The notes beneath the pieces are model-generated. The model saw only the letters and a program-made list of their open reading frames with translations. It did no database searches and had not been told where the DNA came from. Below are positions 1-4,929 of a stretch of 5,298 nucleotides of DNA, piece by piece. This stretch comes from Alphaproteobacteria bacterium. Lineage in GTDB: Bacteria; Pseudomonadota; Alphaproteobacteria; BOG-932; Roseiterribacteraceae. The stretch covers positions 1-5,298 of the forward strand of contig CAJCJC010000361.1 of NCBI GenBank assembly GCA_903970575.1, given 5' to 3'. The first letter of the stretch is position 1; each line of letters starts with the position of its first letter. The position numbers and the translations under genes are program-made.

Positions 1-462
1 CATCACCGCGCGACCGAGCTTGCGTGCCGCGACAAAGGCCTGGGCGCGCCGGAAAGTCCGCTCAAACTGGTGGGCGCCAAGCAGGTCGGCAAAGGCGGCC
101 TCGCGGGAATGCGGATGCTCGCGGCGTTAAAGCAGCGCCTGGGCGACGATTTCGGCGTATGGCCCTTCGAACGCGGCGCAAGCGCGCGGATCGTCTGCGT
201 CGAACTCTACCCCAGGCTGTTCTTGCGGATGGCGGGACACGGCAATGGCAAGGTCAGGAATCTGGACGATCTCAATCGTTGTCTGGGCGCGCTCGGCTCG
301 CGGCCATACGATGCGGCCGCCGCCTTCACCGATCATGAAACCGACGCGCTGGTCGCGGCGGCGGGGCTTCGGCATATCGCCGACGATCCTTCGGTCTGGG
401 CGCCCCCCGGCCTGGATGCGCTCGCGATGCGCGCCGAGGGCTGGATATTCGGTGTGACATGA
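1..462 (+). CDS. Conserved hypothetical protein, C-terminal part (possibly DUF429-like, RNase H-fold)
   Basis: This frame is open from the first base of the window to a TGA at 460-462, so the gene is cut at its 5' end and only about 153 residues are visible. Notable segments are KLVGAKQVGKGG near the beginning, VELYPRLF in the middle, a TDHETDALVAAAGLRH stretch, and EGWIFGV at the end. An acidic DxxxDAL-type segment followed by a C-terminal EGWIFG resembles what I recall of DUF429-like proteins, which are predicted RNase H-fold nucleases, but I cannot confirm this without a profile search. No signal peptide or membrane segment is visible in this part. The gene overlaps the downstream pseudouridine synthase by 4 bp (ATGA), so the two are probably co-transcribed and translationally coupled. 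A GTG at 70 is an internal codon and not a likely start, because the frame continues upstream with coding-like composition. Function is undetermined; the reading frame itself is well supported. Confidence 0.72.
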   Translation, partial: HHRATELACRDKGLGAPESPLKLVGAKQVGKGGLAGMRMLAALKQRLGDDFGVWPFERGASARIVCVELYPRLFLRMAGHGNGKVRNLDDLNRCLGALGSRPYDAAAAFTDHETDALVAAAGLRHIADDPSVWAPPGLDALAMRAEGWIFGVT

Positions 463-1442
463 GCCAGGTGCAACTCATTCCCGTCGGCGCGGACGAGGAC
501 GACACGCGGCTGGATCGCTGGTTCCGCCGCCGCTTTCCGGACGTCAAGAACGGCCAGTTGCAAAAGCTGCTGCGCACGGGCCAGATTCGCATCGACGGCA
601 AACGCGCCGATAGCGCCACCAGGCTCGCCCCCGGCCAGACCGTGCGGGTTCCGCCGCTGGCTGAGCCGGAACCCCATGCGTACAAACCGCGCAAGCCGGT
701 CACCGACCATGACGCCGAGGATTTGCGCGCCCGCGTGCTCTATCGTGACGACTGGGTGATCGTGATCGACAAGCCGACCGGACTCGCGGTGCAGGGCGGT
801 AGCGGGACCACCCGCCACCTGGATGGCATGCTCGACGCCCTGGCGTTCGACGGCGAGCGGCCGCGCCTCGTCCATCGGCTGGACCGGGATACGTCGGGGG
901 TTTTGGTGCTGGCTCGCACCGTGCTGGCGGCCCGCCGCCTGGGCGAGACTTTCCGGGGCAAGGCCGCGCGCAAATATTACTGGTCGGTGACCGTCAACGT
1001 TCCGAGCGAACCGCGCGGCCGCATCGACGCGCCGCTCGTGAAGCAGGACGGCCCGCGCGGCGAGCGGATGGAGCGCGACGATGACGACGGCAAGCCGGCG
1101 AGCTCTCTGTTCTCCGTGATCGACCGGGCCGCTGACAAGGCCGCCTGGGTGGCGCTGTGGCCTTTGACCGGCCGCACCCATCAGCTTCGCGTTCATATGG
1201 CGTCGATTGGCGCCCCCATTCTGGGCGACGCCAAATATGGCGGCCCCGACGCGCATATCGAAAGCGATGGCGTCGGCAAGGGGCTGCATCTGCACGCCCG
1301 CAGGCTGATCCTGCCGCACCCATCCGGCAAAGGCCGGGTCGACGTTACCGCCCCGCTGCCGCCGCATATGCGCGAGACCTGGCGCTATTTCGGCTTCAAC
1401 CCGAAGAGCGACGGCGATCCCTTCGCGGAGATCGAATCCTGA
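459..1442 (+). CDS. RluC/RluD-family 23S rRNA pseudouridine synthase
   Basis: This 327-aa protein isomerises specific uridines to pseudouridine, most likely in large-subunit rRNA, in the cytoplasm. An N-terminal S4 RNA-binding domain spans roughly residues 16-64, with LDRWFRRRFP and a GQIRIDGKRA loop. The catalytic domain follows with DKPTGLAVQGG (104-114), the family signature HRLDRDTSG (139-147) whose first Asp, D142, is the expected nucleophile, then RKYYW (171-175), GRTHQLRVH (238-246) and GDAKYGG (256-262). Length and S4 plus catalytic domain order fit RluC/RluD rather than RluA, which lacks S4. Which uridines it modifies cannot be read from the sequence, so no symbol is given. The ATG lies in an ATGA overlap with the upstream gene and has no strong Shine-Dalgarno close by, which points to translational coupling. 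A basic/acidic insert (GERMERDDDDGK, about 201-212) separates two catalytic strands and looks like ordinary family variation. Confidence 0.95.
   Translation: MSQVQLIPVGADEDDTRLDRWFRRRFPDVKNGQLQKLLRTGQIRIDGKRADSATRLAPGQTVRVPPLAEPEPHAYKPRKPVTDHDAEDLRARVLYRDDWVIVIDKPTGLAVQGGSGTTRHLDGMLDALAFDGERPRLVHRLDRDTSGVLVLARTVLAARRLGETFRGKAARKYYWSVTVNVPSEPRGRIDAPLVKQDGPRGERMERDDDDGKPASSLFSVIDRAADKAAWVALWPLTGRTHQLRVHMASIGAPILGDAKYGGPDAHIESDGVGKGLHLHARRLILPHPSGKGRVDVTAPLPPHMRETWRYFGFNPKSDGDPFAEIES
1427..1430 (+). promoter_or_regulatory. Ribosome-binding site that decides the ATP12 start
   Basis: A GGAG lies exactly 8 nt before the CTG at 1439, an ideal spacing for a Shine-Dalgarno element. It sits inside the end of the pseudouridine synthase gene. 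It fits none of the later in-frame candidates (GTG 1460, ATG 1475), which lie 29 and 44 nt away. It therefore supports initiation at the unusual CTG. Confidence 0.6.
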
Positions 1443-2134
1443 AACGCCTTTACGCCAAGGTGTCGGTGGTCGATATGGAGGCGGGGTTCGCGCTCGCGCT
1501 CGACGACCGGCCGGTCAATACGCCGGGGCGCTGGCCCCTGGTGGTTCCCACCCGTGCGCTGGCCGACGCCGTGGCTCATGAATGGCGTGTGCAGGGCTCG
1601 ACCATTCGGCCCGAGACCATGCCGCTGATGCAACTCGCGGCCACCGTGCTGGACCATATCAGCCTCTATCGCGCCGAGGTGATGGCGGCCACTCTGCGCT
1701 ATGCCGAAACCGACGCGATCTGCTATCGCGCCGATCAACCGGCTGCGTTGGTCAGGTTGCAAAGCGCCGCCTGGGACCCGCTGGTCGAATGGCTCGCGAC
1801 CGAATATGGCGTAAGGCTTAACACCGTCTCGGGTGTTGTGCCTGTGGCGCAACCCGTGGAAACGCTCGACGCATTGAGTCAGGCGATGGCGGAGATGGAC
1901 GATTGGCGTCTCTGCGCGTTTCAGTCGGCGGCATCGTCCAGCGGATCGTTCGCGATCGCGCTGGCCTTATTGAACGGCGTGCTCGACCCCGAGGCCGCGT
2001 TCCGGGCGGCCGAGATTGACGCCAGTTTCGAGATCGACCATTGGGGCGAGGACCCCGCGGCCACCGCAAGGCGCGCCACGGTCGCCTCCGACCTCGCCGC
2101 CGCGCGCCGATTTCACGATTTGCTTGGACATTGA
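1439..2134 (+). CDS. ATP12-family F1-ATPase assembly chaperone
   Basis: ATP12 proteins assist assembly of the F1 part of ATP synthase; the mitochondrial homologue holds the alpha subunit before it joins beta. Seen here: an N-terminal KRLYAKV, then LDDRPVNTP (21-29) and PLVVPTRALADAVAHEW (33-49), MPLMQLAATVLD (61-72), the family-typical YAETDAICYRA (88-98), and WDPLVEWLATEYGVRL further on. The C-terminal half is less conserved but keeps the expected length. With a start at 1439 the product is 231 aa, as usual for the bacterial family, whose members commonly begin MKR(F/L)Y. That alignment places the start on CTG 1439, which overlaps the upstream TGA as CTGA and is preceded by GGAG at 8 nt. The nearest standard starts would remove 7 (GTG 1460) or 12 (ATG 1475) residues of the conserved N-terminus. 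A pseudouridine synthase gene directly upstream is common in Alphaproteobacteria. Function is confident; the start codon is an inference. Confidence 0.9.
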   Translation: MKRLYAKVSVVDMEAGFALALDDRPVNTPGRWPLVVPTRALADAVAHEWRVQGSTIRPETMPLMQLAATVLDHISLYRAEVMAATLRYAETDAICYRADQPAALVRLQSAAWDPLVEWLATEYGVRLNTVSGVVPVAQPVETLDALSQAMAEMDDWRLCAFQSAASSSGSFAIALALLNGVLDPEAAFRAAEIDASFEIDHWGEDPAATARRATVASDLAAARRFHDLLGH

Positions 2135-2147
2135 GCGGATAATTGCG

Positions 2148-2444
2148 ATGACCGAACCGGAACGACAGCCTGAACCGGCCGCGGCCAAGAACGTCGTGGC
2201 GTTCAAACGACGGAGTGCGGAGCCAAGGAAGCCAACATTCCCCATGCACGATGAGACATCCGATGGGTTGGCCGGCGACGACCGCGCCCGCAATCGCACC
2301 AATGTCGCCGTGCTGCTTTTCGCGGCGGTGCTGGTGTTCCTCGGCTGGTTGCTGGTGCGCGAACTGGGCAAATCCGCCCATATGCAGGATTGCCTTGCCT
2401 TCGGCCGCACCAACTGCGCGCCGATCGAAACACCGGTGGAGTGA
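2148..2444 (+). CDS. Small single-pass membrane protein with two C-terminal cysteines
   Basis: This 98-aa protein starts at an ATG 13 nt after the ATP12 stop, with a modest GAGCGGA (2133-2139) 8 nt upstream. A polar, Pro/Glu/Arg-rich N-terminal half ends in RARNR (46-50). One hydrophobic helix follows (about 52-70, VAVLLFAAVLVFLGWLLV), then a short tail with Cys82 and Cys90 in the pattern DCLAFGRTNCAPI. The positive charges before the helix predict a cytoplasmic N-terminus and a periplasmic tail, where the cysteines could form a disulfide or hold a ligand. I recall similar short proteins ending in a DCxxxGRxNCxPI-like motif as uncharacterised alphaproteobacterial proteins, but have no function for them. 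The context is the end of the rlu-ATP12 operon. The frame stays open upstream to 2016 inside ATP12, but that extension is proline-rich antisense-like shadow and is not taken as coding. Confidence 0.75.
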   Translation: MTEPERQPEPAAAKNVVAFKRRSAEPRKPTFPMHDETSDGLAGDDRARNRTNVAVLLFAAVLVFLGWLLVRELGKSAHMQDCLAFGRTNCAPIETPVE

Positions 2445-2460
2445 TGCGATGAGTGGAGGA

Positions 2461-2498
2461 GGGTTCGCGGAACCCACTGTCAGGCGACAAAGGTTTTT
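2461..2498 (+). terminator. Possible terminator of the left operon
   Basis: A perfect 6-bp GC-rich hairpin, GGGTTC-GCG-GAACCC (2461-2475), lies 16 nt after the membrane-protein stop. A weaker TGTC-AGGC-GACA hairpin (2478-2489) follows, and then a T5 tract at 2494-2498 that opens a longer T/C-rich run. Position and order fit the end of the operon. The T-tract is not directly behind the strong stem, so this is not a textbook intrinsic terminator. Confidence 0.35.
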
Positions 2499-2509
2499 CT
2501 TCTTTCATA

Positions 2510-2534
2510 GTCAATGATACAATTCTCATATGAC
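2510..2534. repeat. Imperfect inverted repeat around the small-ORF promoter
   Basis: GTCAATGA (2510-2517) and TCATATGAC (2526-2534) are inverted copies differing by one inserted base, and they flank the -10 hexamer. The right arm contains the palindrome TCATATGA over the start codon. Repeats placed like this are typical of antitoxin autoregulation, but AT-rich DNA yields such matches by chance. Confidence 0.3.
2515..2523 (+). promoter_or_regulatory. Extended -10 promoter giving a probable leaderless mRNA
   Basis: TGATACAAT forms an extended -10 element (TG-n-TACAAT). The expected transcription start, 7 nt after the hexamer, is position 2530, which is the A of the next ATG. The upstream T/C-rich tract (2494-2506) provides no good -35, as is common for extended -10 promoters. 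No Shine-Dalgarno precedes that ATG, which fits a leaderless transcript. This is inferred from spacing only. Confidence 0.4.
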
Positions 2535-2691
2535 AAATTTGCCGAACAAAGCGGTTGCCGCCCTTCGGGAGCTTCCACCGGAGGGCCAGAACGAGGTGGC
2601 TGGCGTTTTGCTTTGCCTCGTCGGAATAGACAATAATTCCCCGGCGTCGCTCTCTTTCCACGAGTCCGAAGCGATCGCGCGGTCAAGATGA
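2530..2691 (+). CDS. 53-aa RelB-like antitoxin fragment or truncated antitoxin
   Basis: The frame runs from ATG 2530 to TGA 2689-2691. The N-terminus (MTNLPNKAVAALRELPPEGQ, then NEVAGVLLCLVG) predicts an amphipathic helix, a LPPExQ(N)E turn and a second helix. This is the arrangement of short RelB-like antitoxins that begin M-T-x-L-x-x-KA and carry LPxxxQDExA. Such antitoxins normally run 70-90 aa and end in a toxin-binding tail. Here the protein stops after a SEAIARSR segment that aligns with the start of that tail. The same frame beyond the TGA reads AKIDRRVTAPE and meets a second stop at 2725-2727, which looks like decayed tail sequence. No recognisable RelE/ParE toxin follows. The gene is preceded by an extended -10 element spaced for leaderless expression. 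It overlaps the next small frame by ATGA. Family assignment is by memory of motif pattern and is tentative; a pseudogene is a real alternative. Confidence 0.45.
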   Translation: MTNLPNKAVAALRELPPEGQNEVAGVLLCLVGIDNNSPASLSFHESEAIARSR

Positions 2692-2822
2692 GCCAAAATC
2701 GATCGTCGCGTGACCGCGCCGGAGTAAGGGCGTGTTTAGCGCTGGAGAAGGGCGCCGCGCAAAAAGCTGTTGCGGATGTCATGATCCGATTGGACAAGGA
2801 TGAGCCGCAGGATGAACTGTGA
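2688..2822 (+). CDS. 44-aa unrecognised small frame coupled to the antitoxin-like ORF
   Basis: An ATG at 2688 overlaps the upstream TGA as ATGA and opens a 44-codon frame. The product starts with a basic, polar segment (MSQNRSSRDR), continues with an alanine-rich likely helix (ACLALEKGAAQKAVADVMIRL) and ends acidic (DKDEPQDEL). I do not recognise it. It has no Shine-Dalgarno of its own beyond a distant GCGCGG, so expression would depend on coupling. Its stop overlaps a GTG (GTGA at 2819-2822) that opens only ten codons (MSEQSVAYRE, stop at 2849-2851) before the mazF end. The chain of overlaps looks like an operon, but the lengths are short enough to arise by chance, and this may be debris of a toxin gene or non-coding sequence. 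Confidence 0.22.
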   Translation: MSQNRSSRDRAGVRACLALEKGAAQKAVADVMIRLDKDEPQDEL

Positions 2823-2869
2823 GCGAGCAATCTGTCGCGTATCGTGAGTAGGGGGAGATTTTAACAAAG

Positions 2870-3208
2870 CTACAGGCCAATCAATGGCTTAATCTTTGCT
2901 CGAACCTCGGCCAACACGTGCGCGGAAACTTTCCCCTTTCGTGCGGCGCCGCGCGCTCTCCAGTCCAGGCTTTTAATCTGATCGGCGAGAACGGCTCTTG
3001 GCGGATTCTGGCTGATGACCACTTCAAAAGCGTAATTCTTGATTCTTGAAGTCATCGGACAGCACATCATCATGCCGCGCGTGGCATTGTAGAGGGCAGG
3101 GGATAGGACTAGCGCGGGGCGGTGTCCTGCTTGTTCATGTCCGGCCTGCGGATCGAAATTAAGCCAAACGATATCGCCAGCCTCGGGAACATAGCGTTCG
3201 GTTACCAA
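2870..3208 (-). CDS. mazF: MazF-family mRNA endoribonuclease toxin
   Basis: MazF toxins are ribosome-independent, sequence-specific endoribonucleases that cut single-stranded RNA (ACA in E. coli) and arrest growth when MazE is lost. This 112-aa protein matches E. coli MazF along its length: RYVPEAGDIVWLNFDP (5-20), EQAGHRPALVLSP (25-37), the CCPMTSRIKNYAFEVV strand pair (49-64), LADQIKSLDWRARGA (74-88) and a final KIKPLIG. Residues matching the E. coli catalytic Arg29 and Thr52 are present as Arg30 and Thr53, with Glu25 matching Glu24, so the toxin looks active. The start is a TTG (3206-3208) that overlaps the mazE stop by 7 nt; an AAGAAG stretch just upstream is a weak ribosome-binding site. 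This layout would couple toxin synthesis to mazE translation and keep toxin output low. The cut site cannot be read from sequence. Confidence 0.95.
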   Translation of the reverse strand: MVTERYVPEAGDIVWLNFDPQAGHEQAGHRPALVLSPALYNATRGMMMCCPMTSRIKNYAFEVVISQNPPRAVLADQIKSLDWRARGAARKGKVSAHVLAEVRAKIKPLIGL

Positions 3209-3444
3209 ACTTCTTGACCCGCAGGCGGACCAAAATCGATCTCTTCGGGAAACGTTTCGGGCGTCATCTGGCCAACGAGTTCATCCAGGGTGTAAACGGG
3301 CGCCCTGACCGGTTCGATGATGATGCGTCCACTTTCCTCCCTGACATCGACGGCCTGATCGATGCTGAGCGCCGCCGCCGCCATGATGGAGGCAGGAATT
3401 CTGACCGAGGCGCTATTGCCCCATTTCTTAACCTCGACCCTCAT
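3202..3444 (-). CDS. mazE: MazE-family antitoxin
   Basis: MazE binds and inhibits MazF through its C-terminal tail and represses its own operon through an N-terminal AbrB/SpoVT-type DNA-binding domain. The 80-aa product has the domain core VKKWGNSASVRIPASIM (5-21), the strand IIIEPVR (41-47), and the MazF-binding tail TLDELVGQMTPE...EEIDFG...QEVW, all closely like E. coli MazE (82 aa). Nothing is missing, so the pair looks functional. I place the start at ATG 3444 rather than ATG 3456: GAGG (3451-3454) sits 6 nt before it, the N-terminus then aligns with the family, and the upstream ATG would be only about 11 nt from the predicted transcript start and inside the operator palindrome. The stop overlaps the mazF start. 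Confidence 0.94.
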   Translation of the reverse strand: MRVEVKKWGNSASVRIPASIMAAAALSIDQAVDVREESGRIIIEPVRAPVYTLDELVGQMTPETFPEEIDFGPPAGQEVW

Positions 3445-3450
3445 AACAAA

Positions 3451-3454
3451 CCTC
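3451..3454 (-). promoter_or_regulatory. Shine-Dalgarno of mazE
   Basis: GAGG on the - strand, followed by TTTGTT and the ATG at 3444. This 6-nt spacing selects 3444 over the in-frame ATG at 3456, which partly overlaps this element. Confidence 0.6.
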
Positions 3455-3480
3455 ATAGTATATACATATGTATATACTAT
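3455..3480. repeat. 26-bp perfect palindrome, probable MazE/MazEF operator
   Basis: The half site ATAGTATATACAT (3455-3467) is followed directly by its exact reverse complement (3468-3480) with no spacer. The palindrome covers the proposed -10 hexamer and transcript start of mazEF. MazE-type antitoxins repress their operons by binding palindromic DNA at the promoter, so this is the obvious operator. It also contains overlapping TATA-rich -10-like hexamers on both strands. Confidence 0.8.
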
Positions 3481-3502
3481 ATTCGGCCGGCCTCAGTGTC
3501 AA
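3474..3502 (-). promoter_or_regulatory. mazEF promoter
   Basis: On the - strand a consensus -35 TTGACA (3502-3497) is followed by a 17-bp spacer and the hexamer TAGTAT (3479-3474), which matches 4 of 6 consensus -10 positions. The expected start is near 3467, leaving a leader of about 23 nt with GAGG before the mazE ATG. The -10 lies in the palindromic operator. The spacer holds a GGCCGGCC palindrome (3485-3492). The -35 lies just 7 nt past the stop of the upstream mutase gene, so read-through from that gene could also feed mazEF. Confidence 0.7.
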
Positions 3503-3509
3503 TCCAGCC

Positions 3510-4901
3510 CTAAAACCCCTCCGGCGGTGCAATTCCGCTGATTCCAAGCTGCGCCACGATCTGCGCCTTCAGCTTATCCAGACCCTCCAGCGTCGCTGAC
3601 TCGGCGCGGGCGACGAGGACTTCCTGGGTGTTGGAGGCGCGGACGAGCCACCAGCCGTCCGGGGTGTTCACACGCACGCCGTCGATGTCGTTGACGGCGA
3701 TGTCGGGGATGGCGGCGAGCCGTTCCTTCACTTCGCCGATCACCGCGAATTTGCGGGCGGCCGAGACCTCGAAGCGGGTTTCCGGGGTGTTGAACACCGT
3801 CGGCAATTCATCCACGATCGCGGCTAGCGAGCGGCCGGAGAGGCTCACCAGCGAGGCGAGGCGGATCCCGCAATAAAGCGCGTCGTCGAATCCGTACCAT
3901 TTATCGGCGAAGAAGATGTGGCCGGACATTTCACCGGCCAGCGGCGAGCCCGTCTCCGCCATCTTGGCCTTGATCAGGGAATGGCCGGTCTTGAACATCA
4001 GCGGCGTCCCGCCCAGCCGCGCGATCTCGTCGAACAGAACCTGGCTCGCCTTCACGTCCGCGATAATGATGCCGCCGGGCCGTGTGGCCAGCACCTCGCG
4101 CGCGTAGATCGCCAGGAGTTGGTCGCCCCATACGATCCGGCCCGTCCCGTCGATGGCCCCGATTCGGTCGCCGTCGCCGTCGAATCCGATCCCGATATCC
4201 GCCCTGTGCTCGGCGACCGCCTTTTGCAGGTCGACCAAATTCTCCGGCACGGTTGGGTCCGGGTGGTGGTTCGGAAAGCGCCCGTCGATTTGGTCGAACA
4301 GCAGGATATGCTCGCCCGGCAGCTTTGCCGTCATGCGGCGGAGAATGTCGCCGGTGGCGCCGTTGCCGGCGTCCCACACGATCTTGAGGTCGCGAGTCCC
4401 GGCGTAATCCTGGAGCAGGCGGTCGGTATAGGCGTCGCGGATATCGAGGTCCTCGATGGAACCCTCGCCGATTTCGTAATCGCCCGCTTTCGCGATGGCG
4501 CCGATCGCCTGGATCGCGTCGCCATAGACAGGGCCGCTCGACAGCGCCATCTTGAAGCCGTTATGAGTCGGCGGGTTGTGTGACCCAGTCACCATGATGC
4601 CTGCGTCGGCGTGCAGATGCTTGACCGCGAAATAGAGCATCGGCGTCGGCCCCAGGCCCACGCGCTTGACCGTGACGCCAGTGGACAGCAGCCCGTCCGC
4701 CACCGCCTGGGCGAGTTCCGGCGAGCTGACCCGCCCGTCGAAACCAAGCGCGATGACCTTGCCGCCGGACCGCAGAATCTGCGTGGCGTAGGCCTTGCCG
4801 ATCGCGAGCGCGTCGGCGGCGCTCAAGGTCTCGCCGACGACGCCGCGGATATCGTATTCGCGCAGGACCGAGCGATGAAAGCTGTGACCAGCTTGGGGCA
4901 T
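3510..4901 (-). CDS. Phosphomannomutase/phosphoglucomutase (alpha-D-phosphohexomutase family)
   Basis: The enzyme interconverts hexose 6-phosphates and 1-phosphates (Man or Glc), feeding GDP-mannose or UDP-glucose synthesis in the cytoplasm. The 463-aa product has all four domains: [13 protein letters not shown] at the N-terminus (14-26), the active-site loop TGSHNPP (105-111) with phosphoserine Ser107, the metal loop DGDGDR (241-246), the sugar-binding GEMSGH (323-328), and the phosphate-binding RASNTQE (421-427) in domain 4. Length and motifs match the bacterial PMM/PGM group (AlgC/ManB-like); mannose versus glucose preference cannot be decided from sequence. The start at ATG 4901 gives the family N-terminus; GGAG lies 11 nt upstream, somewhat far. 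The frame stays open to 5021, but that extra part would overlap the upstream dehydrogenase gene and is proline/arginine-rich shadow. The spacing of 28 nt behind the dehydrogenase suggests one operon for surface polysaccharide precursors. Confidence 0.95.
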   Translation of the reverse strand: MPQAGHSFHRSVLREYDIRGVVGETLSAADALAIGKAYATQILRSGGKVIALGFDGRVSSPELAQAVADGLLSTGVTVKRVGLGPTPMLYFAVKHLHADAGIMVTGSHNPPTHNGFKMALSSGPVYGDAIQAIGAIAKAGDYEIGEGSIEDLDIRDAYTDRLLQDYAGTRDLKIVWDAGNGATGDILRRMTAKLPGEHILLFDQIDGRFPNHHPDPTVPENLVDLQKAVAEHRADIGIGFDGDGDRIGAIDGTGRIVWGDQLLAIYAREVLATRPGGIIIADVKASQVLFDEIARLGGTPLMFKTGHSLIKAKMAETGSPLAGEMSGHIFFADKWYGFDDALYCGIRLASLVSLSGRSLAAIVDELPTVFNTPETRFEVSAARKFAVIGEVKERLAAIPDIAVNDIDGVRVNTPDGWWLVRASNTQEVLVARAESATLEGLDKLKAQIVAQLGISGIAPPEGF

Positions 4902-4929
4902 GTCTGACCGAACTCCAGGAGGGAAGGGC

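Larger units (their letters stand above)
2445..2869. other. Accessory stretch between the left operon and mazF
   Basis: No gene of ordinary size lies here. From left to right it holds a 22-codon frame (ATG 2449, stop 2515-2517; GGAG 7 nt upstream), a hairpin with T-tract, an AT-rich promoter, the antitoxin-like small ORF, two still smaller coupled frames, and about 18 bp of featureless sequence before the mazF stop. Hand-counted GC over 2521-2880 is about 56 percent, lower than the flanks. A long frame on the - strand (2480-2830) has a cysteine/serine/arginine-rich sequence without family resemblance and is treated as non-coding. I see no transposase remnant, tRNA or clear terminal repeats. 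Confidence 0.5.

Noticed and set aside
333..1367. 344-codon open frame on the - strand opposite the pseudouridine synthase
   Set aside because: It is antisense to a clearly conserved gene, rich in Arg/Ala/His/Gln as expected of a GC-rich shadow, and has no recognisable domain.
1157..1438. Upstream extension of the ATP12 frame to ATG 1157
   Set aside because: It lies entirely inside the pseudouridine synthase gene, is arginine/proline-rich shadow sequence, and would make the protein about 94 residues too long for the family.
2461..2475. GGGTTC-GCG-GAACCC hairpin as an attachment site or tRNA T-arm fragment
   Set aside because: The GGTTC resembles a T-loop, but no acceptor, anticodon or D-arm can be built around it, and no integrase or duplicate copy is present.
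2480..2830. 116-codon - strand frame across the small-ORF cluster
   Set aside because: The sequence has low complexity in Ser/Arg/Cys, no ribosome-binding site and no family match. The + strand has the promoter-like signals.
3485..3492. GGCCGGCC palindrome as an operator or recombination site
   Set aside because: An 8-bp GC palindrome is expected by chance in GC-rich DNA, and it lies in the promoter spacer beside a far stronger 26-bp palindrome.
3918..4583. 221-codon + strand open frame opposite the phosphohexomutase
   Set aside because: It is antisense to the mutase catalytic region, has no family resemblance, and its composition mirrors the real gene's codon bias.
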